From: Deltaproteobacteria bacterium
Lineage (GTDB): Bacteria > Desulfobacterota > Desulfobulbia > Desulfobulbales > JAGXFP01
NCBI GenBank assembly: GCA_020056965.1
Contig: JAGVGT010000033.1
Span: 1 to 51,517 of the forward strand
DNA: 51,517 bases
Direction of reading: 5' to 3'
Shown: piece after piece, positions 32,017 to 42,161 of the stretch
Numbering within the stretch: position 1 is the stretch's first letter
Layout: every line of letters begins with the position of its first letter
The notes under the pieces: generated by a model
What the model was told of the DNA's origin: nothing
The model's input: only the letters and a program-made list of their open reading frames with translations
Databases searched by the model: none
Program-made: the position numbers and the translations under genes

Positions 32017-34815
32017 CTATCGGGACGAGACCTTAGCCAGCCGGCTGGCAAGGAGATTGCCCTGAGCGGCGGCGGCATCATAAAGCTTCCTGGCCTTTTC
32101 CAGGTCCTTCTTGACCCCGGAACCGGTCTCATACATATAGGCCAACAGGAAAAGAGCCATGTCTTCGCCACCCTTGGCGGCTTCATCCCACATCTTCACG
32201 GCTTGACCATAGTCCTGGGCGACGCCCTTGCCGGTGCTGTAAAAAACCCCCAACCGGTAACGGGCCTTGGCCAACCCCTGGCCGGCCGCCTTGCCGACCC
32301 AGAGGACTGCGGCCTTGGCGTCCCGAGCCACGCCCAAACCGGCGGCATAACTCATCCCCAAGGCGTACTGGGCCTCCCCGTGCCCCTGCTTGGCCGCTTT
32401 TTCCTGCCAAACGAAGGCGTCCCGGTCCGACTGTTTTACCCCGACCCCGGCCGCATAACTCCGGCCCAGGTTATACTGCGCCCAGGCGTTGCCCTGCTGG
32501 GCGGCCAAAGTGAAGAGCCGGACCGCTTGCTCCGGCGACTTATCGACGCCGTTTCCTTCGACATACATAACACCAAGGCTATTCTGGGCCTCGGCATTAC
32601 CCTGCTCAGCCGCCTTCTGCAACCAGGTTGTGGCCTCTTCGGGATTAGGGCTGCCCCCCTGCTCCTGGCTCAGCAACAGCCCCAGCTGATACTGGGCCTG
32701 GGCGTTGCCCTGCTCGGCGGCCAGGCGGTACCATTGGACGGCCTGAGCGTAGTCCTGATTGACCGTCTCGCCTTGGCTGTACATCTGGCCGGCGTTCAAC
32801 TGCGCCAGCACGTCGCCGTTCCGGGCCGCGGCCAGAAACCATTTGGCCGCCTGGACCTGGTTTTTGGCGACCCCCCGACCCTGGTCATACATGGTGGCCA
32901 ATTCGGACATCACTCGGGAGTCGCCCTTCTCAGCCGCCCGGGTATACCACTTGAGCACCTCGGCGTCATTCTTTTTAACACCCTTGCCTTCCTTGTAAAG
33001 CGTTCCCAGAGCAAACATGGCCCCGGCATGGCCCTGCTCGGCCCCCTTGTTGTACCAGAGCAAAGCCTCGCCCGGGGACTTTACCACCCCGTCGCCGTTT
33101 TCAAGACCGCGTCCATACTCATACTGGGCCTCGGCAACGCCGGCGGCCGCGGCTTGCCTGTACCAGTCCATGGCGTCCTTGGGGGACTTGGGCGACCCCT
33201 GGCCGGTGGCGTAGCTTTCGCCCAGAAAATAGCAGGCGCCGGCGTGACTCTGCTTGGCGGCCTTCCTGAACCACTTGACCGCCTTGGTGGGAGTGGCGGG
33301 AATGCCCTGGGCGCCATTCCGGTAAACCAACCCCAGATTATACTGGGCCTTGACATCGCCGTCCTCGGCCAGCTTGGTGACCCATTCAAGGGTGTCGGCG
33401 GTGATCGAATCGGCCTCGACCCCTTCAACCTTCTGGTTGAGCTTGAGCATGGCCTTTTGGTGCCCCTGAGCGGCGGCCTTGCCCCATAACTCAGTGGCCC
33501 GCCCATGGTCCGACTGGACGCCGCGGCCCAGGGCATACATGTCGCCCAGGTCGTACTGGGCGCCGGCATGGCCGTTATCGGCGGCCTTCTGAAGCCACTT
33601 TGCTGCCTCAGTCGGGTTGGCAGTCACCCCCTGACCATCGGTAAGCATCTCCCCGACCCTGGCCATGGCCTCGGCATGGCCCTGCTCGGCGGCCTTCAGG
33701 TACCACTTATAGGCCTCCGGCTTGTTTTCCGGCAGCTGCCCGGCCCCCTTGTCATGCTCACGGGCCAGAGCAAAAAGCTGGCCCTGACCGCCGGTGCCCG
33801 GCACCGTCCAGATCTTGATCGAGCCATCCTGGCCTCCGGAAGCCAGCAACCTGCCGTCCCGAGAAAAACTTACACAGTGAACCCCGCCACTTTGACCAAC
33901 CAGGAGATCCAGGAGCTTGCCGTCGGCGGCGTACCAGACCGGGACCCCTTCCTTTTCGGCAGCCCCAGCCAGCAGAGTGCCGTCCGGCGAACTCGCCAGT
34001 CCGTTCAACTCACCCCACCACCACTGGCGGAAATTCAAAAGTTCCTTACCGGTGGCCGGATCCCAGACTTTAACGCTGCCATCCTTACCCGCGGAAAACA
34101 ACCGCCGGCCGTCTTTGGCAAACGACACCCCGGCAACCCAGTCACTGTGGCCCTTGAGGGTGGCGACCAGTTGGTTGTTAGCGGCGTCCCAGATTCGAAT
34201 GTTACCATCCCAGCTTTCGCCGCTGGCCAGGTATTTGCCGTCAGGGGACCAGGCCATGGTCAAGACATCACTTTTCCCTTCCCGCAGAATTTTGACTTCC
34301 TTGGCATTGGCAGCCTTCCAGGTCCGGACCGTCCCGGCCTCGCCGCCCGAGGCCAGACGCCCCCCGTCCGGCGACCAGACCAGATCATTGAGTACCTGAT
34401 TGGGTCCCTCAAGGGATTCGAGCAGCTTGTCCTTGGTAATATCCCAAATCTGCACCGCATGCTTTTTATTTTGATCGCGGACGGCACAGGCCAGGCGCTG
34501 GCCATCCGGGGAAAAGCCAACCGCCTTTACCTCCAGGTTGGTACCCAGCCGGCGCAGCTTTTTGCCGCTCTCGACATCCCAGAGCAGGATCGCCCCGTCG
34601 TTGCCCCCGGAGGCCAGCAGCTTGCCGTCCGGGGTGAAGGACAAGGCGTTCACCGGCCCAGCGTGTCCAGGGAGGCTGGCGCGCAGGGCGTAATGCCCCC
34701 CAGCCGGCTCGGCCGGAGCCGACCTGGCTCCAACGCCGGAAGTCACCAGCAGGAGCAGCAATAACCAGGCCAGTTTTACCACGGGAATCTGACAGCTTTC
34801 CGCACCTTTCATCAT
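32017..34815 (-). CDS. Exported WD40 beta-propeller fused to Sel1-like repeats
   Basis: 932 residues. After a signal peptide (VVKLAWLLLLLLVTSGVGA, cut near APAEPAG) come seven WD40 repeats (about residues 40-350), each with SPDGxxLASGG and xIxIWD motifs, enough to close one propeller. They are followed by about 16 Sel1-like (TPR-type) repeats of about 36 residues (QAQYQLGLLLSQEQGG, AEAQNSLGVMYVEGNGV) to the end. This is a large periplasmic interaction scaffold with no enzymatic motif. An in-frame start at 34875 exists, but the double ATG at 34815 begins the signal peptide. The fusion is uncommon. It is divergent from the CsgG-like pair. Confidence 0.9.
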   Translation of the reverse strand: MMKGAESCQIPVVKLAWLLLLLLVTSGVGARSAPAEPAGGHYALRASLPGHAGPVNALSFTPDGKLLASGGNDGAILLWDVESGKKLRRLGTNLEVKAVGFSPDGQRLACAVRDQNKKHAVQIWDITKDKLLESLEGPNQVLNDLVWSPDGGRLASGGEAGTVRTWKAANAKEVKILREGKSDVLTMAWSPDGKYLASGESWDGNIRIWDAANNQLVATLKGHSDWVAGVSFAKDGRRLFSAGKDGSVKVWDPATGKELLNFRQWWWGELNGLASSPDGTLLAGAAEKEGVPVWYAADGKLLDLLVGQSGGVHCVSFSRDGRLLASGGQDGSIKIWTVPGTGGQGQLFALAREHDKGAGQLPENKPEAYKWYLKAAEQGHAEAMARVGEMLTDGQGVTANPTEAAKWLQKAADNGHAGAQYDLGDMYALGRGVQSDHGRATELWGKAAAQGHQKAMLKLNQKVEGVEADSITADTLEWVTKLAEDGDVKAQYNLGLVYRNGAQGIPATPTKAVKWFRKAAKQSHAGACYFLGESYATGQGSPKSPKDAMDWYRQAAAAGVAEAQYEYGRGLENGDGVVKSPGEALLWYNKGAEQGHAGAMFALGTLYKEGKGVKKNDAEVLKWYTRAAEKGDSRVMSELATMYDQGRGVAKNQVQAAKWFLAAARNGDVLAQLNAGQMYSQGETVNQDYAQAVQWYRLAAEQGNAQAQYQLGLLLSQEQGGSPNPEEATTWLQKAAEQGNAEAQNSLGVMYVEGNGVDKSPEQAVRLFTLAAQQGNAWAQYNLGRSYAAGVGVKQSDRDAFVWQEKAAKQGHGEAQYALGMSYAAGLGVARDAKAAVLWVGKAAGQGLAKARYRLGVFYSTGKGVAQDYGQAVKMWDEAAKGGEDMALFLLAYMYETGSGVKKDLEKARKLYDAAAAQGNLLASRLAKVSSR

Positions 34816-35124
34816 TCCACACCCGTAGCGTACTTGATGAAACTTCCTCCCGGAACCAACATATGGCGCGAACATTACAATAAATAAATCCGCTCTACCA
34901 CCTCGTATTTATTCACTCGGCCGATTTTTCCGAGCTAACAAGTGAGTTCCCCGGCGCGCTTTCCCGGAGCCAACCGCCAGCCGAGCTCGCCTGCCAAACT
35001 ATTTTCTTGCGAGGCCAGGTTAATTCATGTTTTCTTAAGCATGTAAGTATCGTGCCACGGGCAACATTCCCGCCTGCCACGCCGCCGCGAACGCCAAAGA
35101 AAACCCTAGGAAAAGAGCTTAATT

Positions 35125-36078
35125 ATGAGAAGAACCTGCCACCTGTCCATTATCTTGATCTTTATCTCGGTTCTGACCGGTTGCCTCACCGCCACCGCTT
35201 CCAGTGAGCAGTCGGACAGCCGGGGCAAAGCCGGAGATTACAAAGGCTTGCGCTATTCCATCACCATCGCCAAGTTTGAAAACCAGTCGAACTGGCGCGG
35301 GCAATGGGACCTGGGCACCGCCTGGGGCTCGGTCCTCACCGACAGCCTGGCTCAGACCAACCGCTTCATCGTCCTAGGCGAAAAAGACATGCGCAAGGAG
35401 GCCATGGAAGAGCAGGATTTCGCCGCCAGCGGCCGCACCGCCGGCGAGGGCAAGAAGGTGGCCACCGGCCAGATGACGCCCAGCCAGCTCCTGGTCAAGG
35501 GGGTGATCACCCACTTCGCCGACGAGACCGGCGACATGGGGGGAGGCATCGGCTTCGGCGGCATCAAGCTGGGCGGCACCACCTCCACCTCGGAGATCAA
35601 CGTGGTCCTCTACATTATCGACTCCTCCACCGGCCAGGTCATGGCCTCCAAAAAGTGCTACGGCAAGATCTCCAAGAGCGGCCTGAGCCTCGGCGTCGAC
35701 AAAAACGGCTGGTCCGGCGACCTGGGCGGTTTCAAGAAGACCAACGCCGGCAAGGCCATCGAGCAGGCGGTTGACGAGGGCGTCAAATTCATGATCGACA
35801 AGCTCTCCACGATTCCCTGGACCGGCACGGTGGTAATGGTCAACGGCGGCAAGGTTTACATCAACCGGGGCGAGCGCGAGGGGGTCAACGCAGGTCAGAA
35901 ATTCAAGGTCGGCGAGGCCACCACCATCCGCGACCCCGATACCGGCGAGGTGCTGGACGAGTCGGTCGACACAATCGGCGAAATCGAGGCCATCCAGGTC
36001 AAGGAGAAGCTGACCATCTGCAAGATCATTTCCGGCAGCGGCATCGATAAAGGCATGGGCGTTCGGCCGGCCGACTGA
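35125..36078 (+). CDS. CsgG-like outer-membrane lipoprotein
   Basis: 317 residues. A lipoprotein signal (IILIFISVLTGC) precedes a CsgG/HfaB-type domain: ITIAKFENQSNW, GTAWGSVLTDSLAQTNRF, LVKGVITHFADETG, and SEINVVLYIIDSSTGQVMASK. A C-terminal part (GTVVMVNGGKVYINRGEREGV) resembles the FlgT C-terminal SH3-like domain. CsgG proteins form nonameric secretion pores in the outer membrane; related lipoproteins act in other envelope assemblies. The FlgT-like protein follows 42 bp downstream, so the two are an operon. No curli subunit gene is adjacent. Confidence 0.87.
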   Translation: MRRTCHLSIILIFISVLTGCLTATASSEQSDSRGKAGDYKGLRYSITIAKFENQSNWRGQWDLGTAWGSVLTDSLAQTNRFIVLGEKDMRKEAMEEQDFAASGRTAGEGKKVATGQMTPSQLLVKGVITHFADETGDMGGGIGFGGIKLGGTTSTSEINVVLYIIDSSTGQVMASKKCYGKISKSGLSLGVDKNGWSGDLGGFKKTNAGKAIEQAVDEGVKFMIDKLSTIPWTGTVVMVNGGKVYINRGEREGVNAGQKFKVGEATTIRDPDTGEVLDESVDTIGEIEAIQVKEKLTICKIISGSGIDKGMGVRPAD

Positions 36079-36120
36079 GCCTGACCCTTTCCCTCTCACC
36101 TCTCTCGAACAGGACTGACC

Positions 36121-37263
36121 ATGCGCCAAACCATCGCCTGCTGCCTGCTGCTCTTCGCCTGCCTGACCCTGCTCGCTTCCGGGCCGGCCCACAGCGCGGA
36201 GGCGTCAAAGGAGATCGTCGCCACCGGCCTGGGCGGCGGCAAGGACCCCGGCAAGGCTCGCGACGAGGCGATCAACGACGCCATGCGCAAAGCGGTCGAG
36301 CAGGGAGTGGGTACCTTCGTCTCCTCCGAGTCGCTGGTCGACAAGATGGTCCTGGTGGAGGACCGCATCTACTCGGCGAGTCAGGGCTTCATCGAAAGCT
36401 ACAAGGTCATCAAAGAGAGTAAGGACGATGGGGTTTACGAGATCACCATCTCGGCGGTGGTCAAAATGGCCGACCTGGCCAAGGGACTGGAGGCCATCGG
36501 CCTGATCATCGGCAAGAAGGAAAACCCCCGGGTGATGGTCATCGTCCGCAGTCGGGAGACCTCGGGCAGCTTTATCCCGGTGGCCATGGAGGGCAACCGC
36601 TCCACCGAAAACCAATTAGAGAAGATCCTGCTCGGGAAAGGTTTCCGGTTGGTGGATGCGAAGCAAACCCAGCGCAAAAAAGATCTGGAAGGACTGCTCC
36701 TGGCCGATGACCCTTCCCGGGCGGCGCTGATGGCCAAGGACTTCGGGGCGGAAATCCTCATTGATGCCGATGTCCGCCGCACCTTCACCGAGCAACGTCA
36801 GGTCATGGGCCGCTCAATGCGCTTCTTCACCAACGAAATCCGCCTGAAGGCCCTGGAGACCGACACTGCCAAGATCCTCTACTCCGGTTACGAGACTAGA
36901 CCGGCCTCCGGGGAGGAGGCGCTGCAGCCCCTGGAAAGCGCCACCAACAAGCTGGCCAAGGAGATGGTCGGGGGCATTCTCGACCAATGGCGCAAGGATG
37001 TTTACCAGGCGGCGGCCCTCACCCTGAACATCACCAAGGTCAGTTTCAGCCAACTCAATACCCTCACCGCTGCCCTTAAAGAAATTCGGGGGGTAAGCAA
37101 AGTCCAGACCCGCAGCTTTCAAGGTGGGACGGCGGCGCTGGAGGTGGCCTATCAGGGCAGCGCCACCGATCTGGCCGGCAAAATCGGTGAACTTGAGGGC
37201 AGCAAGTTCGAGGTCACCGGCGTCCAGGCCAACACAATCGACCTAAAGCCGCTGGGGAAGTAG
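36121..37263 (+). CDS. FlgT-like exported protein
   Basis: 380 residues with a signal peptide (CCLLLFACLTLLASGPAHS, cut after HSA). The N-terminal domain (GLGGGKDPGKARDEAINDAMRKAVEQG) is like the FlgT N-terminal / LPP20-type domain; the middle part (DFGAEILIDADVRRTF) resembles the nucleotide-free fold of FlgT and TolB-N relatives; the C-terminal part contains SFSQLNTLTAALKEIRGV, as in SPOR-like modules of this family. FlgT stabilises the flagellar basal body in Vibrio, but no flagellar genes are near. More likely it acts with the CsgG-like lipoprotein as an outer-membrane complex. AGGACTGACC precedes the ATG. Confidence 0.78.
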   Translation: MRQTIACCLLLFACLTLLASGPAHSAEASKEIVATGLGGGKDPGKARDEAINDAMRKAVEQGVGTFVSSESLVDKMVLVEDRIYSASQGFIESYKVIKESKDDGVYEITISAVVKMADLAKGLEAIGLIIGKKENPRVMVIVRSRETSGSFIPVAMEGNRSTENQLEKILLGKGFRLVDAKQTQRKKDLEGLLLADDPSRAALMAKDFGAEILIDADVRRTFTEQRQVMGRSMRFFTNEIRLKALETDTAKILYSGYETRPASGEEALQPLESATNKLAKEMVGGILDQWRKDVYQAAALTLNITKVSFSQLNTLTAALKEIRGVSKVQTRSFQGGTAALEVAYQGSATDLAGKIGELEGSKFEVTGVQANTIDLKPLGK

Positions 37264-37291
37264 GCGAAACACGCCGCTTAGGTTTAACTCA

Positions 37292-37325
37292 TCCGGCGCA
37301 TTACGGCTTCGCCTAATGCGCCCTA
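37292..37325. repeat. Dispersed hairpin GGCGCATTA...TAATGCGCC
   Basis: GGCGCATTA pairs with TAATGCGCC around a CGGCTTCGC loop and is followed by CTACAATGG. Its CGCCCTAC end is shared with the hairpins at 18608-18655. Otherwise I see nothing in 37264-37495. Confidence 0.75.
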
Positions 37326-37495
37326 CAATGGTCACAATGGCGCAGACCGACCCAAAATAAGTCCATCTGCTCAGGACTGGCCAGCCCGGTCTTCGGAGTC
37401 TCGGGCTGCTCAAATCCCTGCATTAAGATTCTTTCACATTCCACCTGATGATGAACACGCTCGCCGTCCGGCAAACGCTTTCCATCTCGCACAAA

Positions 37496-37530
37496 CAAAA
37501 AGGGGTGCCGGCCTGGTGGCCGCCCCCCCT
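37496..37530 (-). terminator. Rho-independent terminator of ppsA
   Basis: On the minus strand AGGGG..CGGCC pairs with GGCCG..CCCCT around a 4-base loop, then runs into five Ts. It begins 29 bases after the ppsA stop codon. Confidence 0.8.
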
Positions 37531-37559
37531 CTGGGTGCTGCGTTTGAAATCGCCCGTGA

Positions 37560-40004
37560 TCAGGGGTTGATGCCCATCTCCTTTTCCTTGGCGGCAATGG
37601 CCATACGGGTCTTGACGGCGGTATCGGGAATCAGACTCACGGAGTCGATGCCGCACTCGACCAGGAAGGTGGCGAATTCGGGGAAATCAGACGGCCCCTG
37701 GCCGCAGATACCGATCTTCTTGCCACGCCGCTTGGCGGTGTCGATGACCATTTTGATCATTATTTTAACTGCCTCATCCCGCTCATCGGCAATCCCGGCG
37801 ATCAGGCCTGAATCACGATCCAGCCCGTAGGTAAGCTGAGTGAGATCGTTGGAGCCGATCGAGAAGCCGTCGAAGATATCGGCAAAGGCATCGGCGCAGA
37901 TGACGTTGCTGGGGATCTCGCACATCACATAAACCTCCAGACCATTCTCGCCCTGGACCAGGCCGCATTCCTTCATGACCTGGATGACCTTGCGACCTTC
38001 CGCAGGGGTCCGGCAGAAGGGGATCATCAGCTTGATGTTGTTTAGACCCATATCGTTCCGCGCCTTCAACAACCCCTGACACTCCAGCTCGAAGGCCGGC
38101 CGGTATTTCGGATCGTAGTAGCGGGAAGCGCCGCGCCAGCCGATCATCGGGTTTTCTTCTTCCGGCTCGTAGAAGGTGCCGCCGACCAGGTTGGCGTACT
38201 CGTTGCTCTTGAAGTCGGAAAGACGGACGATCACATCCCGGGGGTAGAAGCCGGCGGCAATCCGCCCAACGCCCTCGGCGACCTTGTCGACGAAGAACTG
38301 CTTCTTGTCGGCATAGGCCCCGGTCTTCTCGTCGATCTTCCGGACCACAGCCTGCTTCTCCGGGTCGTCGGATTTTTTCAACTCTTCATAGTTGAACAGG
38401 GCCAGGGGATGGATGCCGATGTGGGAGTTGATGACAAACTCCTCGCGAGCCAAGCCGACCCCGTCGTTGGGGATCTGGCACTCGGAGAAGGCCTTTTCCG
38501 GGATGGCCAGGTTCATCATGATCTTGGTCTTGGTTTTGGGCAGATCGCCCAGGTCCAGCCGCTCGATCTCAAAATCCAACAACCCCTCATAAACCAAGCC
38601 CTTCTCGCCCTCGGCGGAGGAAACGGTGATCTCCTGCTCGGACTTGATCAGCAAGGTGCCGTTGCCGCTGCCGATCACACAGGGAATGCCGAGTTCGCGG
38701 GAGATAATGGCGGCATGGCAGGTCCGGCCACCCCGGTTGGTAACGATGGCCGAGGCGATCTTCATGATCGGTTCCCAGTCGGGATCAGTCATGTCGGTAA
38801 CCAGGACCTGACCGGCCTTGAAATCGTGGATATCGACGACATCGCGGATGACATTGGCCTTGCCCTGGCCGATCTTGGCGCCGACCGCCAGACCCTCGAC
38901 CAGCACCTTGCCGCCCTTCGCTTTCAGCTTATAGGTCTCCATGACCTTTTTGCTGGTCTGCGAATGGACCGTCTCCGGCCGGGCCTGGACGATGAAGAGC
39001 CCACCGGTGCCGACCTTGACGCCGTCGCCATCCTTGGCCCACTCGATGTCCATGCCCTTGCCGTAATGGTCCTCGATGATACAGGCCCACCTGGACAACT
39101 GGAGGATCTCGTCATCGCTGATCACGTAGCTGGCGCGCTCGGCCGGGGTGGTGGGGATGTTCTTGACCGGCTCCTTGGCGCCGGGCTCGTTGTTATAGAT
39201 CATCTTGATCTCTTTACTGCCGACCCTTTTCCCGACGATGGGCCGCTTGCCTTGCTTGAGGGTGGGCTTGAAGACATAGAACTCGTCCGGGTTGACCGCC
39301 CCCTGGACCACGTTCTCGCCCAACCCCCAGGAGCCGGTCAGGAAGACAGCGTCCTCAAAGCCGCTCTCGGTGTCGATGGAGAACAAGACCCCGGATGAGG
39401 CGGAGTCACTGCGCACCATCTTCTGGATGGTGATGGAGAGATAGACGTCGAACTGGCCGAACCCCTTGTCATGCCGGTAAGAGATGGCCCGGTTGGTGAA
39501 GAGACTGGCAAAACACTTCTTGCAGTTGTCAATCAGGGCATCAACCCCGCGGATGTTCAGGAAGGTCTCCTGCTGGCCGGCGAAGGAGGCATCGGGCAGA
39601 TCCTCGGCAGTAGCGGAGGAGCGCACCGCCACATCGACGTCCTTGCCGTATTCGGCCTCCATTTTCTGGTAGGACTCGATGATGGCCTGGCGCAGATCGG
39701 CCGGGAACTCGGCAGTGCGGATGATGTCGCGGGCCTTCTCGCCGCGCGCCTGCAGGTTGCGGAGATCGTGGGTATCCAGACCGGCCAGGGCGTCTTCAAT
39801 ACCCTGGGCGATCCCGGCGGTCTTGAGCAGGTGGCGATAGGCATAGGCGGTGATGGCGAAGCCGTGCGGCACCGCTACCCCTTTTGAGGTGAGGTTCTGG
39901 TACATCTCCCCCAGGGAGGCATTCTTGCCGCCGACCAGCGGCACGTCATCAATACCGATCTCATCGAACCAGAGAATCAACTTTTCATCGTGCTGTCCCA
40001 TCAT
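37560..40004 (-). CDS. ppsA: Phosphoenolpyruvate synthase
   Basis: 814 residues, full length. It converts pyruvate and ATP to phosphoenolpyruvate, AMP and phosphate, opening gluconeogenesis. It shows the N-terminal ATP-grasp region (VGGKNASLGEMYQNL, AVRSSATAEDLPDASFAGQQ), the phosphohistidine loop GGRTCHAAIISRELG and the C-terminal TIM-barrel with IGSNDLTQLTYGLDRDS and GICGQGPSDFPEF. The methionine pair at 40004-39999 leaves the exact start open by one residue. Cytoplasmic, monocistronic, divergent from the phosphohexomutase gene. Confidence 0.97.
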   Translation of the reverse strand: MMGQHDEKLILWFDEIGIDDVPLVGGKNASLGEMYQNLTSKGVAVPHGFAITAYAYRHLLKTAGIAQGIEDALAGLDTHDLRNLQARGEKARDIIRTAEFPADLRQAIIESYQKMEAEYGKDVDVAVRSSATAEDLPDASFAGQQETFLNIRGVDALIDNCKKCFASLFTNRAISYRHDKGFGQFDVYLSITIQKMVRSDSASSGVLFSIDTESGFEDAVFLTGSWGLGENVVQGAVNPDEFYVFKPTLKQGKRPIVGKRVGSKEIKMIYNNEPGAKEPVKNIPTTPAERASYVISDDEILQLSRWACIIEDHYGKGMDIEWAKDGDGVKVGTGGLFIVQARPETVHSQTSKKVMETYKLKAKGGKVLVEGLAVGAKIGQGKANVIRDVVDIHDFKAGQVLVTDMTDPDWEPIMKIASAIVTNRGGRTCHAAIISRELGIPCVIGSGNGTLLIKSEQEITVSSAEGEKGLVYEGLLDFEIERLDLGDLPKTKTKIMMNLAIPEKAFSECQIPNDGVGLAREEFVINSHIGIHPLALFNYEELKKSDDPEKQAVVRKIDEKTGAYADKKQFFVDKVAEGVGRIAAGFYPRDVIVRLSDFKSNEYANLVGGTFYEPEEENPMIGWRGASRYYDPKYRPAFELECQGLLKARNDMGLNNIKLMIPFCRTPAEGRKVIQVMKECGLVQGENGLEVYVMCEIPSNVICADAFADIFDGFSIGSNDLTQLTYGLDRDSGLIAGIADERDEAVKIMIKMVIDTAKRRGKKIGICGQGPSDFPEFATFLVECGIDSVSLIPDTAVKTRMAIAAKEKEMGINP

Positions 40005-40354
40005 TTAAGGCTCCTGCTTGATTTTACGGAGTTTTTCAAACCATTGACAATATCGGACACGGCCAGGACAAAGGCCGTTCAGGAAATTTCGAAGGCCGCT
40101 AATTTTATAGCGAATCTTGCCCTCCTTGTCCACTGAAACTTGCCAGATATAATGGTAAAACCGGGCAATACGGCCGTCCCGCCCTTATAGCATCCCCGCA
40201 TCGGTGAATCCTTGAATCATCCCTCCTCAGCCTTCAGTCTTAAGTCTAAACAACCTCCCCTAGATGCAAATCTTTGCCGCCCGGGGCGATGATCTGCTAT
40301 ATTCACAAAAGTCGTGCCCAAGACACCGCCAATCCTTCCACCGGGACCATCACT
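40005..40354. other. Divergent intergenic region between ppsA and the phosphohexomutase gene
   Basis: 350 bp, more AT-rich than the neighbours. It contains a small inverted repeat ACGGCC/GGCCGT (40059-40078) near the ppsA start. I see no gene and no clear promoter consensus. Confidence 0.4.
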
Positions 40355-42088
40355 ATGTCCGACCTCAAGAGCCTCAAAGATCTCTTCGTTCGCTATGTCA
40401 AACCCGGCGACCACCCCGGTAGCGATTACTTCGGCCTGCTCCGCCAACTGGTGGTAAAACGCGGCCAGACCGGCCCCAACAGCCTTGATTATCGGTTCTG
40501 GCAGGAAGGCATCGACCGGGTTTACCGACTGCTTGAGGAAGAAATCCGCACCAACCGCAACCAGCCGAGCAAACCGGTTAAGTTCGGCACCTCCGGCTGG
40601 CGTGGCCTGCTCGGCAAGGAGCTTTTCGCCACCTCGGTTGCCCAGGTGACCATGGCAATTGGTGAACTCTACGACGGGATGGCGAACAATTGTGATCTAA
40701 AGGAGGCCCTGGGAGTGGCCTCCCCGAGCGAGGCCAGAGAACGCGGCTGTCTGCTTGGCTACGACAACCGATTCGGCGGCGAGATTCTTGCCGAGGCCGT
40801 GACCGAGGTCTTGACCGGCCTGGGATTCACCGTTTACTACGCCGGGGAATCAACCACCGGGGTTCTTTCCGCTGCCCTCCTGGAATTACAGGCGGCCTTC
40901 TCGATCAATCTTACTCCCAGCCACAACCCCATGGAGTACGGGGGGTTCAAGTTCAACGCCGCCGACGGCGGCCCCGCCGCCCCGGTGATCACCGATCAAA
41001 TTACCGTCCTGGCCAATGCGATCATCAAGGCCGGGCGTCGACCGACCAGTCCTTCCCGGCCGGAGTTGCGCCACCCATGCGACGCCTTGAATATCTGGCT
41101 GAACTTCGTCAAGCGCGGCAGCCGACAGCACGGCCTGAACCACCAGGAGATCATCGCCAGATTCTTTGCCGACCCGCGACTGGTGGTGGTCATTGACGCC
41201 GTCCACGGGGCCAGCCGGGTGCATCTGCAGCGGCTCTTTGCCAATCAAACCTGCGATCGGCTCATCTTCCTGCGCGACACCAGCGACCCGACCTTCGGCG
41301 GCATCGCCCCGGAACCATCCGAGGAAAACCTGCGACCGGTCCGGCAGATCCTGGCAGCACGGGCGGAGTCCTTGAAAATAGGCATGATCATCGACCCGGA
41401 CGCCGACCGGATTCGCTTCACCGATGGCGTTAACGACATCGACATGAACCGCTTCGGCGCCGCCGCCTACCACTACCTGCACGAAGGCAAGGGGCAACGT
41501 GGTTTGGTGGCCAAGAGTGTCGCCACCAGCAACTTCGCCAACGCGGTGGCCAAGGGGTTGGGTGAAGAGGTGTTCGAAAGCCGGGTAGGGTTCAAGGAGT
41601 TCAAGCCGGTCTTCGGCCAGGCCCTGGTGATGTTCGAGGAATCGGACGGCATCTCGATAATCGGCCACACCCCGGAAAAAGACGCCTATATTGGCCTGCT
41701 TCTGGCCCTGGAGATGGTCATGACCACCGGTCGGAACTTGGGCGACTACCTGGCCGAAATCGAAAAGTGCTTTGGAACCTACTATCCCGGACGCAGTTCG
41801 ATCACTGTCAGCCTGCAAGGCGCGCCGCTACTGGCGGCCCTGGAAAAACTGGCCAAGTACCAGGTCAACACCGCCCTTACGGTTGGGGGGGAAGAAAAAA
41901 TAATCGCCGAGGTTCTGGACATCGACGGCCGCAAGCTGATCTTCGCGGATGGCAGCTGGCTGTTGATCAGACCCTCGGGCACCGAACCCAAGGTCCGCTT
42001 TTACGTGGAGGCCAGGAGTAATGACGGCTGCCAAGCCCTGGTCGATACCTGCCGAAGGCTGCTGGCGGAAATCGGTCTGGTTGACTGA
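40355..42088 (+). CDS. Phosphoglucomutase/phosphomannomutase family protein
   Basis: 577-residue alpha-D-phosphohexomutase with four-domain layout: KFGTSGWRGLLGKE near residue 72, the phosphoserine loop LTPSHNPMEYGGFKFN, the metal loop IDPDADRIRFTDG and the C-terminal phosphate-binding loop RPSGTEPKVRFY. It interconverts hexose 1- and 6-phosphates for glycogen, cell-wall or polysaccharide synthesis. The frame is open from 40274; the ATG at 40355 (MSDLKSLKDLF) is the most natural start although its ribosome site is weak. Glucose versus mannose preference is not decided by what I can see. Confidence 0.92.
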   Translation: MSDLKSLKDLFVRYVKPGDHPGSDYFGLLRQLVVKRGQTGPNSLDYRFWQEGIDRVYRLLEEEIRTNRNQPSKPVKFGTSGWRGLLGKELFATSVAQVTMAIGELYDGMANNCDLKEALGVASPSEARERGCLLGYDNRFGGEILAEAVTEVLTGLGFTVYYAGESTTGVLSAALLELQAAFSINLTPSHNPMEYGGFKFNAADGGPAAPVITDQITVLANAIIKAGRRPTSPSRPELRHPCDALNIWLNFVKRGSRQHGLNHQEIIARFFADPRLVVVIDAVHGASRVHLQRLFANQTCDRLIFLRDTSDPTFGGIAPEPSEENLRPVRQILAARAESLKIGMIIDPDADRIRFTDGVNDIDMNRFGAAAYHYLHEGKGQRGLVAKSVATSNFANAVAKGLGEEVFESRVGFKEFKPVFGQALVMFEESDGISIIGHTPEKDAYIGLLLALEMVMTTGRNLGDYLAEIEKCFGTYYPGRSSITVSLQGAPLLAALEKLAKYQVNTALTVGGEEKIIAEVLDIDGRKLIFADGSWLLIRPSGTEPKVRFYVEARSNDGCQALVDTCRRLLAEIGLVD

Positions 42089-42161
42089 GCCGCCGGGCTG
42101 TGCTATTTAAGAATCGAATGAACAACCGATATTTCATTACCAACGGCAGGAGACAATCGCG

